From the NCBI RefSeq assembly GCF_026341035.1, contig NZ_JAPEOQ010000001.1:4712001-4776000 (forward strand): DNA of 64,000 nt, in the 5' to 3' direction. The position numbers and the translations under genes were made by a program. The notes below the pieces were generated by a model. It had not been told where the DNA came from, ran no database searches, and saw only the letters and a program-made list of their open reading frames with translations. The stretch is from Streptomyces sp. NBC_01016. GTDB taxonomy: Bacteria > Actinomycetota > Actinomycetes > Streptomycetales > Streptomycetaceae. This document shows positions 17,519 to 25,861 of this stretch, in pieces (within the stretch, counting starts at the first letter, position 1; the number at the start of each line of letters is the position of its first letter).

Positions 17519-18773
17519 CGTGCTTCTCCAGATCCGTGAGTTCTTCCTCGCAGAGGCCGAGCCACTCCCGGTAGACGAGTGCGTTGTCCTGCCCGAGCGA
17601 GGGCCCGGTCCGCCACACGGCTCCCGGCCGCTGCCGGAAGTGCGGGATGACCGACTGCATCCGTACGGGACCGAGGTCGGCGTCGTCGACCGTGACGATG
17701 TCCTCGCGCTCGGCGTACACGGGGTCCGCGGCGATGTCGGCGGCGCTGAACACCCGCGACGCGACGACCTCGGCGCGTGCGAAGGCCTCCAGGCACTCGT
17801 CCGCCGTGCGCTCGGCCACCCACGTACGCAGGCCCGCGTCCAGCTCGGCCCTCCCGGCGAACTGCTGCTCCGTCGTGGCGAAGTCGGCCTCGTCGTGGCC
17901 GAGCAGCAGGGCCACGTTGCGGACCGAGCGCAGGGTCGCCGATGTCACCGTGATCCATTCGTCGTCCCGCGACCGGTAGGTGTTGATGACGGCGGCCGGC
18001 GCGACCGCGAGCTGGTTCCCGGTGCGCTCCGGCACGGTACCGAGCTGGTCGTGCACGATGACCTGCCACTCGACGAGGCGGAACAGCGGCTCGAACAGGG
18101 CGAGGTCGATCCACTCGCCGTCGAAGTCCGGGTCGTTGTCACGGCGGTGCAGGGCGGCCAGCACGGCGTAGGCACCCATCAGTCCGGTCACGGCGTCACC
18201 GTGCGAGAAGCCGGTGTGCACGGGCGGGGTGTCGGCGAAACCGGTCAGGTGCACGACGCCGCTGCGGGCCTCGCCGACCTTGCCGAAGCCCGGCTCGTCG
18301 GCGCGCGACGAGGTGGCGCCGAAACCGGATATCTGCAGCAGCACGGCCTTCGGGTTGACGTGGTGCACGGACTCCCAGTCCAGGCCCCAGGAGCGGAGCC
18401 GGCCATTGCGCAGCGTGACGATCACGACGTCCGCCCAGGCCACGAGCCGCTGGGCGAGCTCACGCCCCGACTCCTGGTGGAGATCCAGCGTCACGGACCG
18501 CTTGTTGCGCCCGGCGACCTTGAACCAGAGCGGCTGCCCGTCCTTCTTCGGCCCCATGGCCCGCGCCGCGTCACCGGCCCCCGGCGGCTCCACGTGCACG
18601 ACGTCGGCGCCCTGGTCGGCGAGCATGGAACCGGCCATCGGCCCCGCCACCACGTGCGCGAACTCCACCACCTTGAGGCCGTGCAGTTGGCCCTGGCCCT
18701 GGCCCTGACTCTGCCCCTGGCCGCGGCCGGTTCCCTGATCCTTGTTCGACACCGACTCCACTGTGCTCCCCAA
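17508..18773 (-). CDS. Family III CoA transferase with Gly-Gln repeat N-terminus
   Basis: A 421-residue CaiB/BaiF protein: VVEFAHVVAGPMAGSMLADQGADVVHVEPP, the family NKRSVTLDL segment, and SHGDAVTGLMGAYAVL bearing the expected catalytic Asp. The first 30 residues are a low-complexity GQGQSQGQGQGQ tract encoded by a GGCCCT repeat (18689-18706) that is outside the conserved fold. Coupled to the CitE-like lyase downstream, it may transfer CoA to a hydroxy-dicarboxylic acid, as in itaconate/citramalate dissimilation; this is an analogy, not an assignment. Confidence 0.9.
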   Translation of the reverse strand: MGSTVESVSNKDQGTGRGQGQSQGQGQGQLHGLKVVEFAHVVAGPMAGSMLADQGADVVHVEPPGAGDAARAMGPKKDGQPLWFKVAGRNKRSVTLDLHQESGRELAQRLVAWADVVIVTLRNGRLRSWGLDWESVHHVNPKAVLLQISGFGATSSRADEPGFGKVGEARSGVVHLTGFADTPPVHTGFSHGDAVTGLMGAYAVLAALHRRDNDPDFDGEWIDLALFEPLFRLVEWQVIVHDQLGTVPERTGNQLAVAPAAVINTYRSRDDEWITVTSATLRSVRNVALLLGHDEADFATTEQQFAGRAELDAGLRTWVAERTADECLEAFARAEVVASRVFSAADIAADPVYAEREDIVTVDDADLGPVRMQSVIPHFRQRPGAVWRTGPSLGQDNALVYREWLGLCEEELTDLEKHGVV

Positions 18774-18907
18774 CTCCCCGATTCACGCGCTCGTTTGCGG
18801 CACACCTCAGCCTGCCGAGCCGCCGGCATGAGCGTCCAGCATGAAAGAGCGATCAATCATTGCGTTTTGTGCATGAGTCGGTGTGGGAGGAAGTGGAAGC
18901 TCCTGGC

Positions 18908-19828
18908 TCAGGCCCAGGTGACTCCGGGGGGCAGCTCGTTGTGCCGGGAGCGGAACTCCTGCAAGGTCTCGAGGAACCGGTCGGCCGCCAGGGGGAGCGG
19001 GCGGCGGGCGCGTACGGCGATGTCGAGGCGGCGATGGACGGTCGGCTCGACCAGCGGCCGCTGCACGAACGGGCCGGTGCCCAGCAGCGGCAGGACCAGC
19101 GCGGGCATCGCGGTGACCCCGAGGCCCGCCGCGACGAGCCCGCCGACCGTGGCGACATTGCCCGCCTCGGCGGCCGGCGCGGACCCCGCGCCGATCTGGG
19201 CGAACGCGGCATCGGTGAGACGCCGCACGCTGGAGTCGGGGCCGACCGCGAGGAACGGCTCGCGGGCCAGGTCGTCCCACGTGACCTCGGCGCGCTCGGC
19301 CAGCGGATGCTCCTGGGGCAGCACCGCCACGAACCGGTCGCGCACCAGCGGCCGGTGCTCCAGCTGCCCGGACGGTTCGCCCGTGGTGATGGCGAAGTCG
19401 GCGTCCCCGGACAGCACCCGGCTCAGCACGGACTGCTCGAGCCCGTCCATGAGCTGCACCGTCACCTGCGGCCGCTGGCGCCGGAAGTCGAGGATCACCC
19501 GCGGCAGCAGCACCGCGGCGACGGACGGCAGGGTGGCGACCGCGACCGTGCCCGACTCGCCCAGCAGGAAGCGCTCCAGCTCCTTCATGCCGGAGCGGTG
19601 GGCGTTCACGATCTGCTCGGCTATGCGCAGCGCCTCGACGCCCGCCGCGGTCAACTCCACGTTGCGAGTGTCGCGTTCCATGAGGCGGGCCCCCAACTGC
19701 CGCTCCAGGTCCGCCACCGCGCGGCTGAGCGAGGACTGGGAGACACGTAGGTGTGTCGCGGCCGCCGTGAAACTGGCCGCGCGGGCCACGGCGGCGTAGG
19801 CCGTGAGTTGACGCAGAGTGCTGTCCAT
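18908..19828 (-). CDS. LysR-family transcriptional regulator
   Basis: A 306-residue regulator from the ATG at 19828. The winged helix-turn-helix is at residues 3-60 (LRQLTAYAAVARAASFTAAATHLRVSQSSLSRAVADLE), followed by a linker helix and a substrate-binding domain (VAVATLPSVAAVLLPRVI, DADFAITTGEPSG, GLGVTAMPALVLPLL). An upstream in-frame start would add 37 residues with no family similarity and run across the promoter. It is divergent from the CitMHS transporter gene, and a T-N11-A dyad sits between them. It probably senses the transported acid and controls the transporter. Confidence 0.93.
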   Translation of the reverse strand: MDSTLRQLTAYAAVARAASFTAAATHLRVSQSSLSRAVADLERQLGARLMERDTRNVELTAAGVEALRIAEQIVNAHRSGMKELERFLLGESGTVAVATLPSVAAVLLPRVILDFRRQRPQVTVQLMDGLEQSVLSRVLSGDADFAITTGEPSGQLEHRPLVRDRFVAVLPQEHPLAERAEVTWDDLAREPFLAVGPDSSVRRLTDAAFAQIGAGSAPAAEAGNVATVGGLVAAGLGVTAMPALVLPLLGTGPFVQRPLVEPTVHRRLDIAVRARRPLPLAADRFLETLQEFRSRHNELPPGVTWA

Positions 19829-19874
19829 GGCGAGGGACCCTACGTGCCGGCCCGCGCCATGGATACGGAAACCG

Positions 19875-19889
19875 ATGCGGCAACCGCAT
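19875..19889. promoter_or_regulatory. LysR-type T-N11-A operator
   Basis: ATGCGGCAACCGCAT is a perfect 6-bp dyad with a 3-base centre and fits the T-N11-A rule of LysR regulators. It lies in the 153-base gap between the LysR gene and the citrate-type transporter. A direct repeat CATGGATA flanks it on both sides. Confidence 0.65.
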
Positions 19890-19981
19890 GGATAGATCTC
19901 GGTTTGATGCTGGACGCCGATACGCCGCCGCTCCGACACTCATCGGCGAGAACACGCGGATCGAGAAGGTGAGCGAGAACC

Positions 19982-21310
19982 ATGCTGGCAGCGCTGGGAT
20001 TTACGACGATCGGCCTGTTCCTTGTGCTCACCATGACCAAACGGGTCTCCGTCCTGGTGGCCCTCGTGCTGCTGCCGGTCCTCGCGGCCCTCGTCGGCGG
20101 ATTCGCCGGGGACATGGGCGACATGATCCTCGAAGGCCTGGAGACGGTGGCCCCCACCGGCATCATGATCGCCTTCGCGGTCCTCTACTTCACCTTGATG
20201 GTCGACGCCGGACTCTTCGACCCGCTCATCAACGGCATCCTGCGGCTCGCCCGCAACGATCCGGCACGGATCGCGGTCGGCACCGCCGTCCTCACGATGT
20301 GTGTGTCACTCGACGGCGACGGCGCGTCGACGTTCCTCATCACCGTCTCCGCGCTGCTGCCCGTCTACAAGCGCCTGGGCATGAGCCCGCTCGTGCTGTC
20401 CGGTGTGGTGTGTCTGGGCGCGGGCGTGATGAACATGGTGCCGTGGGGCGGGCCGACGGTGCGAGCCATGGCGGCGCTGAAGCTGGACAGCTCGGAGGTC
20501 TTCACACCGGTGCTGCCTGCGATGGCCTGCGGGATCGTGTGGGTGCTGCTCGCCGCGTACTGGATCGGCCGCCGGGAACGCCGCCGCCTCGGCGCGGTGC
20601 CGGCCCAGCGCGAGGGTCGGCAGGAGGCCGGAGCCCACATCGCCGGTGACGGCCCCGGCACCCCGCTGATGCCCGCGGCCACCCGCCCTCCCCTTCCGCT
20701 CACCGTGTTCAACGCCGTGCTGACCGTCGTCCTGATCGTGGCACTGGTCCTTCAGGTCATGCCGCTGCCCGTGCTGTTCGCGGTCGCCTTCGCCCTCGCG
20801 CTCGTCGTCAACCACCCGCGCTGGGAGCAGCAGCAGGCACTCTTGGAGAAGCACGCCAAGAGCGTGGTCCTGGTCACCACGATGATTTTCGCGGCGGGTG
20901 TTTTCACCGGTGTCCTCACCGGCACCAAGATGATCTCCGAGATGGCGGAGGCGCTCGTTTCCGTCGTGCCCGATTCCCTCGGCGGCCATCTCGCGCCGCT
21001 CGTCGCCGTCACCGGCATGCCGCTGAGCCTGGCCTTCACCCCGGACGCCTACTACTTCGGGGTGCTGCCCGTCCTCTCCCACACGGCATCCGGGTTCGGC
21101 GCCGACCAGGCGGAGATCGCCCGCGCCGCCATCCTCGGCCAGATGACCACCGGCTTCCCGCTCAGCCCGCTCACCGCCTCCACCTTCATCCTCGTCAGCA
21201 TGAGCGGCGTCCAGCTCGGCGAGCACCAGCGCTTCATCTTCCGTTGGGCGTTCGGCACGACGCTCGTGATGACGGCGGCGGCGCTCGCCACGGGCGCCAT
21301 ATCCCTCTGA
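19982..21310 (+). CDS. citM: CitMHS-family metal-citrate symporter
   Basis: A 442-residue membrane protein with about 11-12 hydrophobic helices and the CitMHS hallmarks: ILRLARNDPARIAVGTAVLTM, SLDGDGASTFLITVSALLPVYKRLGM and MNMVPWGGPTVRAM in the first half, FTGVLTGTKMISEMA and AFTPDAYYFGVLPVL in the second. Family members import divalent metal-citrate complexes in symport with protons; related tricarboxylates or hydroxy-dicarboxylates are possible here. It is divergent from a LysR gene and 26 bases upstream of a secreted hydrolase. Its position between two CitE-like lyase modules suggests import of a small multi-carboxylic acid that feeds them. Confidence 0.9.
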   Translation: MLAALGFTTIGLFLVLTMTKRVSVLVALVLLPVLAALVGGFAGDMGDMILEGLETVAPTGIMIAFAVLYFTLMVDAGLFDPLINGILRLARNDPARIAVGTAVLTMCVSLDGDGASTFLITVSALLPVYKRLGMSPLVLSGVVCLGAGVMNMVPWGGPTVRAMAALKLDSSEVFTPVLPAMACGIVWVLLAAYWIGRRERRRLGAVPAQREGRQEAGAHIAGDGPGTPLMPAATRPPLPLTVFNAVLTVVLIVALVLQVMPLPVLFAVAFALALVVNHPRWEQQQALLEKHAKSVVLVTTMIFAAGVFTGVLTGTKMISEMAEALVSVVPDSLGGHLAPLVAVTGMPLSLAFTPDAYYFGVLPVLSHTASGFGADQAEIARAAILGQMTTGFPLSPLTASTFILVSMSGVQLGEHQRFIFRWAFGTTLVMTAAALATGAISL

Positions 21311-21336
21311 CGTCCCACGGCAAGGAGCTCACTCCC

Positions 21337-22911
21337 ATGGAGATCACCGAATTCACCCCGAGCCGCCGCACGGTGTGTGCCCTCGCCGGGGCCGGCGCAC
21401 TGACCGCGGCACTCGGTCCGGCCCGCGCCGCCGTGGCCGCGAGCCCCGGCACGCTCACCGACCCCTTCTTCTCGTACGACAGACCGGCCGACTACGGAGT
21501 CGTACGCGAGGACGTCAGAGTGCCGTTGCGCGACGGCAGTCACCTGGCCGCTCAGCTGTACCGGCCCGCCGCCCCGGACGGTAAACCGGCCACCGGCCAC
21601 TTCCCGGGCATCGTCCACGAGTTCACCGCCTACGCCGCCAACCTGGAGGGCTTCGGTGACGCGGCCGCCTACTTCGTTCGCCGCGGCTACAACGCGCTCG
21701 TCTGCCAGGCGCGCGGATCCGGAGCGTCACCCGGCACGGTCGACCCCTTCGGCCCGCAGGAACAGCGCGACAACTACGACACCATCGAATGGCTCGCCCG
21801 GCACCCCGGCTGCACCGGAGACATCGGTCAGATGGGCATCAGCTACGGCGGGCACACCAGCCTCCTCGTCGCCGTGAACCGGCCCCCGCACCTCAGGGCG
21901 ATCATCCCGACCAACGCCCTGCACGACTGGTACGAGAACACCATCTACCGCGGTGGCATCTACTCCCCGCGCATCCGCGACTGGCAGCAGTCCACTGCCC
22001 CCGCCACTCTCCAGACCTACGCCGCACACCCGCTCTACGACGACTTCTGGCGCGGCCGCAGCGTCCAGACCCGCTGGGACCGGCTCACCGTCCCCACCCT
22101 CGAGATCAACGGCTGGTACGACCGCTACCGCGACGGCATGGTCAAGAACTACCTGGCCCGGCCCGACAACGTGTGGCTCGTCTCCGGGCCCTGGGACCAC
22201 GGGGATCCCGGGACCCAGTACGCGGGCATCGGCCCGGGCGCGTACCTGGCCTGGTGGGACCGGTGGCTCGGCGGTGACCGGCGGGCGCCGCTGCCGACCG
22301 CGCACGTCACCTCGTACGAGATCCCCGGCCCGGGGGCGGGCAGCGGCTGGAAGCAATTCGAGCAGTGGCCGCCGCGCGACGCACACGCCCTGACGCTGGC
22401 GCTGCGCCGGGACGGCTCCCTCGGGCCCGAGCCCGGGGCAGCGGGGGAGACCGCGTTCGAGGTCAACACGGGGACCGCCGCGCCGCGCGATGACCAGCAA
22501 CTCCTCTTCATTACCGCTGAGTTCCCCCGCGATGTGGTGCTCGCCGGTGACGGCACCGCAACGGTCCGTGCCGCGTTCACCGCCCCCGACGGCAATATCG
22601 CCGCCGTGTTGTACGACGTGGCGCCGGACGGCACCCGCACCCGGATCACGGCGGGCTGGCTCAAGGCGAGCCACCGCCACGGGCACACCGCACTCGCTCC
22701 GGTGACACCCGGCAGGTACCACGACCTGGTGGTGCACATCTGGCCGACCCACTATCGGATCGCGGTGGGGCACCGGCTGGCGCTCCGGGTGTCGAGCGAC
22801 GACTATCCGGAGATCGACTCGGACGTACCGGCGGGCCGGGTGACGTTGGGCGTAGGTGCACGTGGCTCGACGCTGCGGCTCACGGTGCGGGCGGCAGGGC
22901 GGAACGGCTGA
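21337..22911 (+). CDS. Secreted CocE/NonD (S15) alpha/beta hydrolase
   Basis: A 524-residue protein with an N-terminal twin-arginine-like signal (SRRTVCALAGAGALTAALG, then an AxA site). The catalytic domain has VREDVRVPLRDGSHLAAQLYRP, the nucleophile Ser in MGISYGGHTS and a His in GPWDHG; the C-terminal part is the jelly-roll domain of X-Pro dipeptidyl-peptidase-like acylases (PAGRVTLGVGARGSTLRL). It would hydrolyse an ester or amide outside the cytoplasm. An aaggag ribosome site fixes the ATG. Co-transcription with the transporter suggests it releases the acid that the transporter imports. Confidence 0.88.
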   Translation: MEITEFTPSRRTVCALAGAGALTAALGPARAAVAASPGTLTDPFFSYDRPADYGVVREDVRVPLRDGSHLAAQLYRPAAPDGKPATGHFPGIVHEFTAYAANLEGFGDAAAYFVRRGYNALVCQARGSGASPGTVDPFGPQEQRDNYDTIEWLARHPGCTGDIGQMGISYGGHTSLLVAVNRPPHLRAIIPTNALHDWYENTIYRGGIYSPRIRDWQQSTAPATLQTYAAHPLYDDFWRGRSVQTRWDRLTVPTLEINGWYDRYRDGMVKNYLARPDNVWLVSGPWDHGDPGTQYAGIGPGAYLAWWDRWLGGDRRAPLPTAHVTSYEIPGPGAGSGWKQFEQWPPRDAHALTLALRRDGSLGPEPGAAGETAFEVNTGTAAPRDDQQLLFITAEFPRDVVLAGDGTATVRAAFTAPDGNIAAVLYDVAPDGTRTRITAGWLKASHRHGHTALAPVTPGRYHDLVVHIWPTHYRIAVGHRLALRVSSDDYPEIDSDVPAGRVTLGVGARGSTLRLTVRAAGRNG

Positions 22912-22917
22912 GCGCGC

Positions 22918-23736
22918 TCACGCGTCACCGCCCTCGATGTCCGCGAGCAGCGCCGCGACCCGTGCCCGGGCCCGCTCCACCACACCCCCGCCGGGCGCGA
23001 CATGCACCCGCCCCGCCTCGACGGCGTCGAGCGCTGCTTCCGCCACCTCGCGGGGCGACAGGATGCCGCCGCGGTTGTCGGCCATACTCCGCATCGAGGC
23101 CGGGGTACCCGGCGGCAGACGGATCGCGCCCAGCGCCTCGGAGTTGCGGCCGAGAGGCGTGTCGACCAGGCCGGGGCAGAGGACGGTGGCGCCGAGCGTG
23201 GGGGCGACCCGCTTCAGTTCCTCGTCGAGTGTCTCGGTCAGACCGACGACCGCGTGCATGGTCGTCGTGTACGGGGTGCGGTCGGGCAGCGGAGCGAGGC
23301 CGCCCGAAGAGGCGGTGTTGAGGAAGTGTCCCGCGCCCCGCTCGATGAGCAGCGGGGCGAAGGCGCGGACGCCGTGCACGACGCCGAGCACCTTCACGCC
23401 GATCATCAACTCCCAGGTGCGGGAGGTCTGTTCCCACAGGGGTGCGGCGGGGGAGACGACGCCCGCGTTGTTGCAGACCAGGTCCACCCGCCCGTACGCG
23501 GTCATCGTCCGGTCGGCCAGCGTCCGCACCGACGCCTCGTCGGCGACGTCCGCGACCACCGCCGTGACCTCGGCTCCCGCCTCCGCCAGTGATGCCCGCG
23601 CCTTGGCCAGCCCCTCCTCGCGCACGTCCGAGATGACGACGCGGACGCCGCGTGCGGCGAGGACCTCGGCGAGGCCGTGGCCGATGCCGCTGGCGCCGCC
23701 GGTGATGACGGCTACGTGGTCGTTCGCTATACGCAT
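22918..23736 (-). CDS. SDR-family oxidoreductase lacking the catalytic Lys
   Basis: A 272-residue SDR from the ATG at 23736, which overlaps the lyase stop by one base. VAVITGGASGIGHGLAEVLAARGVRVVISDV, CNNAGVV and ASSGG are normal. The active-site YxxxK reads YTTTM, so the Lys needed for cofactor binding and proton relay is Met; in DNA this is a single AAG-to-ATG change. The C-terminal segment is that of the cP1-type SDRs found with acyl-CoA genes. It may be inactive, altered, or recently mutated. It is the last gene of the operon running from 26839. Confidence 0.9.
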   Translation of the reverse strand: MRIANDHVAVITGGASGIGHGLAEVLAARGVRVVISDVREEGLAKARASLAEAGAEVTAVVADVADEASVRTLADRTMTAYGRVDLVCNNAGVVSPAAPLWEQTSRTWELMIGVKVLGVVHGVRAFAPLLIERGAGHFLNTASSGGLAPLPDRTPYTTTMHAVVGLTETLDEELKRVAPTLGATVLCPGLVDTPLGRNSEALGAIRLPPGTPASMRSMADNRGGILSPREVAEAALDAVEAGRVHVAPGGGVVERARARVAALLADIEGGDA

Positions 23737-24656
23737 CAGAACTCCGTACGTCGAGGGGCGGCTCTGTCCAGCACGTTCGTCGCGAGCTTGATGTGTGCCG
23801 CGTCCACCAGGCGGCCGTCGTGTCCGATCGCGCCCGTGCCCTCCGCCTCGGCCCTGCGGTAGCGTGCGATGAGGTCCTCGGCGGCGGTCACCTCCTCCTT
23901 GGCCGGCGTGAACACCTCGTTGGCCAGCGGTACTTGGGACGGGTGGATCGCCCACTTGCCGTCGAAGCCGAGCAGGGCGGCCTGCGTGGCGGACGCGCGG
24001 TACGCCTCCGGCTCGCCGTACGCCGGGAACGGTGCGTCGACCGCGGCGACACCCGCGGCGCGGGCAGCCGTGAGTACTTGGGTGCGGGCGAAGTGCCAGA
24101 AGTCGCCGGGGTAGGGGCCGAGCGGATCGAAGTTGCCGTCGACGCGGGATTGGAGCGACACGGAAAGATCACCGGCGCCGAGGATCAGGGCCTCCACCCG
24201 GGGGCTGGAGCGGGCGATCTCCAGGGCGTTCGCGAGTCCTTCCGCCTCCTCGATGAGGACCTCCACAGCGATCCGCCGCTCAAGGCGCAGTTTCTGCTCC
24301 AGTTGTGTCAGGAGGACGTCGACCCACCAGACGTCGCGCGCGGTGCGCACCTTGGGCACGATCACCACGTCCAGCGCGTCGCGCGCCCCGGTGACGACCT
24401 CGATGAGGTCGTCGTGACACCAAGGGGTGTCCAGGCCGTTGATGCGGACGGCGCGCAGGGTCGGGCCCCAGTCCTGTTCGGTGAGCGCGGTGACGGCGAT
24501 GGCGCGGGCGGACTCCTTCACCGCCGGTGCGCACGCGTCCTCCAGGTCGAGGAAGACCAGGTCGGCGCCGGATACCGGGGCCTTCGCGCACATGCGCTCG
24601 CTGCTCGCGGGCGTGGCCAGTTCGGAGCGGCGGGGCCGACGTGTGTGCGTACCCAT
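23736..24656 (-). CDS. CitE/HpcH-type acyl-CoA lyase, copy 2
   Basis: A 306-residue relative of the lyase at 16586. Motifs: RSELATPASSERM at the N-terminus, VFLDLEDACAP (acidic metal site), VVIVPKVRTARD, VLIEEAEGLANALEIA (the metal-binding Glu) and GKWAIHPSQVPLANEVFTP. Compared with copy 1 it has a longer middle segment (GDFWHFARTQVLTAARAAGVAAVDAPF), like the malyl/beta-methylmalyl-CoA lyase branch. The ATG at 24656 overlaps the CoA transferase stop, and a longer upstream reading runs antisense through that gene, so it was not used. The substrate is unassigned. Confidence 0.88.
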   Translation of the reverse strand: MGTHTRRPRRSELATPASSERMCAKAPVSGADLVFLDLEDACAPAVKESARAIAVTALTEQDWGPTLRAVRINGLDTPWCHDDLIEVVTGARDALDVVIVPKVRTARDVWWVDVLLTQLEQKLRLERRIAVEVLIEEAEGLANALEIARSSPRVEALILGAGDLSVSLQSRVDGNFDPLGPYPGDFWHFARTQVLTAARAAGVAAVDAPFPAYGEPEAYRASATQAALLGFDGKWAIHPSQVPLANEVFTPAKEEVTAAEDLIARYRRAEAEGTGAIGHDGRLVDAAHIKLATNVLDRAAPRRTEF

Positions 24657-25852
24657 CAGATCGTCCCTCCGGCGCGCAGTTCGTCGATCTTGGCGGGGGA
24701 GAGGCCGAGCAGTTCGCCGTAGACGGCATCGTTGTCCGCCCCCAACGGTCGGCCGAGGTAGGCCACTTGGCCGGGTGTCTCGGTCAGGCGTGCCACCGGT
24801 GTCTGCACTGTGACCTTCCCGAAGTCGGGGTCCGGCATCTCCACGAACGTGCCGCGGGCCCGCAGGTGTGCGTCCGCCAGCAGGGCCGGAGCGTCGTACA
24901 CCGCGGTCGCCGCCGCCTCGGCCGCCTCGAACGCGGTCATGGCCTCGTCGAGGGTGTGCCGGCCCACCCAGTCGGCCACGGCCTCGTCGACCTCCGCCGC
25001 CCGCTCCTGGCGACGTACGGGATCCCTGTAGTCGGGGTCCTCCGCCATGTCCGCGCGGCCGACGGCCCGGAACACCCGGGCGGCGATGCTGGGCGAGGCG
25101 CTGGAGATGGCCAGCCACCGGCCATCGGCTGTGCGGTAGGTGTTGCGAGGTGCGCTGGCCGGCAGCATGTTGCCCGCCCGGCCCTTCACCAGGCCGAGCT
25201 GGTCGTAGGCCAGGGTTCCCGTCTCCAGGAGCCGGGTGAGCGGTTCGACGAGGCTCACATCGACGAGCTGGCCCTCCGCGCCGTGCACGTCGCGATGGTA
25301 GAGCGCCATCATCACCGCGTACGTCGCCGCCAGCCCTGCCACACCGTCGGCCAGCATGAACGGCGGCAAGGTGGGCGGTCCGTCGGGCTGGCCCGTCTGG
25401 TGGGCGAAACCGCTCATCGCCTCGGCGAGGGTGCCGTAGCCGGGACGGTCACTCTTCGGGCCGCCACTTCCGTATCCGGTGATGTGGGCCATGACGACGT
25501 GCGGGTGCGCTGCGTGGACGGAGTCGTAGTCCAGCCCCCAACGGGCCAGCGCGCTCGGCCTGTTGCCCGCGACCAGGACATCGCTGACCTCCAGGAGGCG
25601 GTGCAGGAGGTCCTGGCCCGCCTCGGTGCGCAGGTCGAGCGTGGTGCACTTCTTGTTGCGGGCGATGCTCTTCCACAGCAGGCCGATGCCGTCGCGGCGG
25701 TCGCCCCACGTGCGCATCGGGTCGCCCGAACCGGGCTGTTCCACCTTGATGACCTCCGCGCCGAACTCGCCGAGCGTTGTGGCCACGGTGGGGCCCGCGG
25801 CGAGGGTGGCGATCTCGACGACGCGCAGGCCGTGCAACGGGCCATGTGTCAT
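24656..25852 (-). CDS. Family III CoA transferase paired with lyase copy 2
   Basis: A 398-residue CaiB/BaiF protein with VVEIATLAAGPTVATTLGEFGAEVIKVEQP, NKKCTTLDLRT and PFMLADGVAGLAATYAVMMAL carrying the presumed catalytic Asp. It lies nine bases after the LLM oxidoreductase stop and overlaps the lyase start, so the order is oxidoreductase, CoA transferase, lyase, SDR. The pairing mirrors 17508/16586 but the two transferases are clearly different in sequence, so this is not a recent duplication. Confidence 0.92.
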   Translation of the reverse strand: MTHGPLHGLRVVEIATLAAGPTVATTLGEFGAEVIKVEQPGSGDPMRTWGDRRDGIGLLWKSIARNKKCTTLDLRTEAGQDLLHRLLEVSDVLVAGNRPSALARWGLDYDSVHAAHPHVVMAHITGYGSGGPKSDRPGYGTLAEAMSGFAHQTGQPDGPPTLPPFMLADGVAGLAATYAVMMALYHRDVHGAEGQLVDVSLVEPLTRLLETGTLAYDQLGLVKGRAGNMLPASAPRNTYRTADGRWLAISSASPSIAARVFRAVGRADMAEDPDYRDPVRRQERAAEVDEAVADWVGRHTLDEAMTAFEAAEAAATAVYDAPALLADAHLRARGTFVEMPDPDFGKVTVQTPVARLTETPGQVAYLGRPLGADNDAVYGELLGLSPAKIDELRAGGTI

Positions 25853-25861
25853 GGCGCCTCC

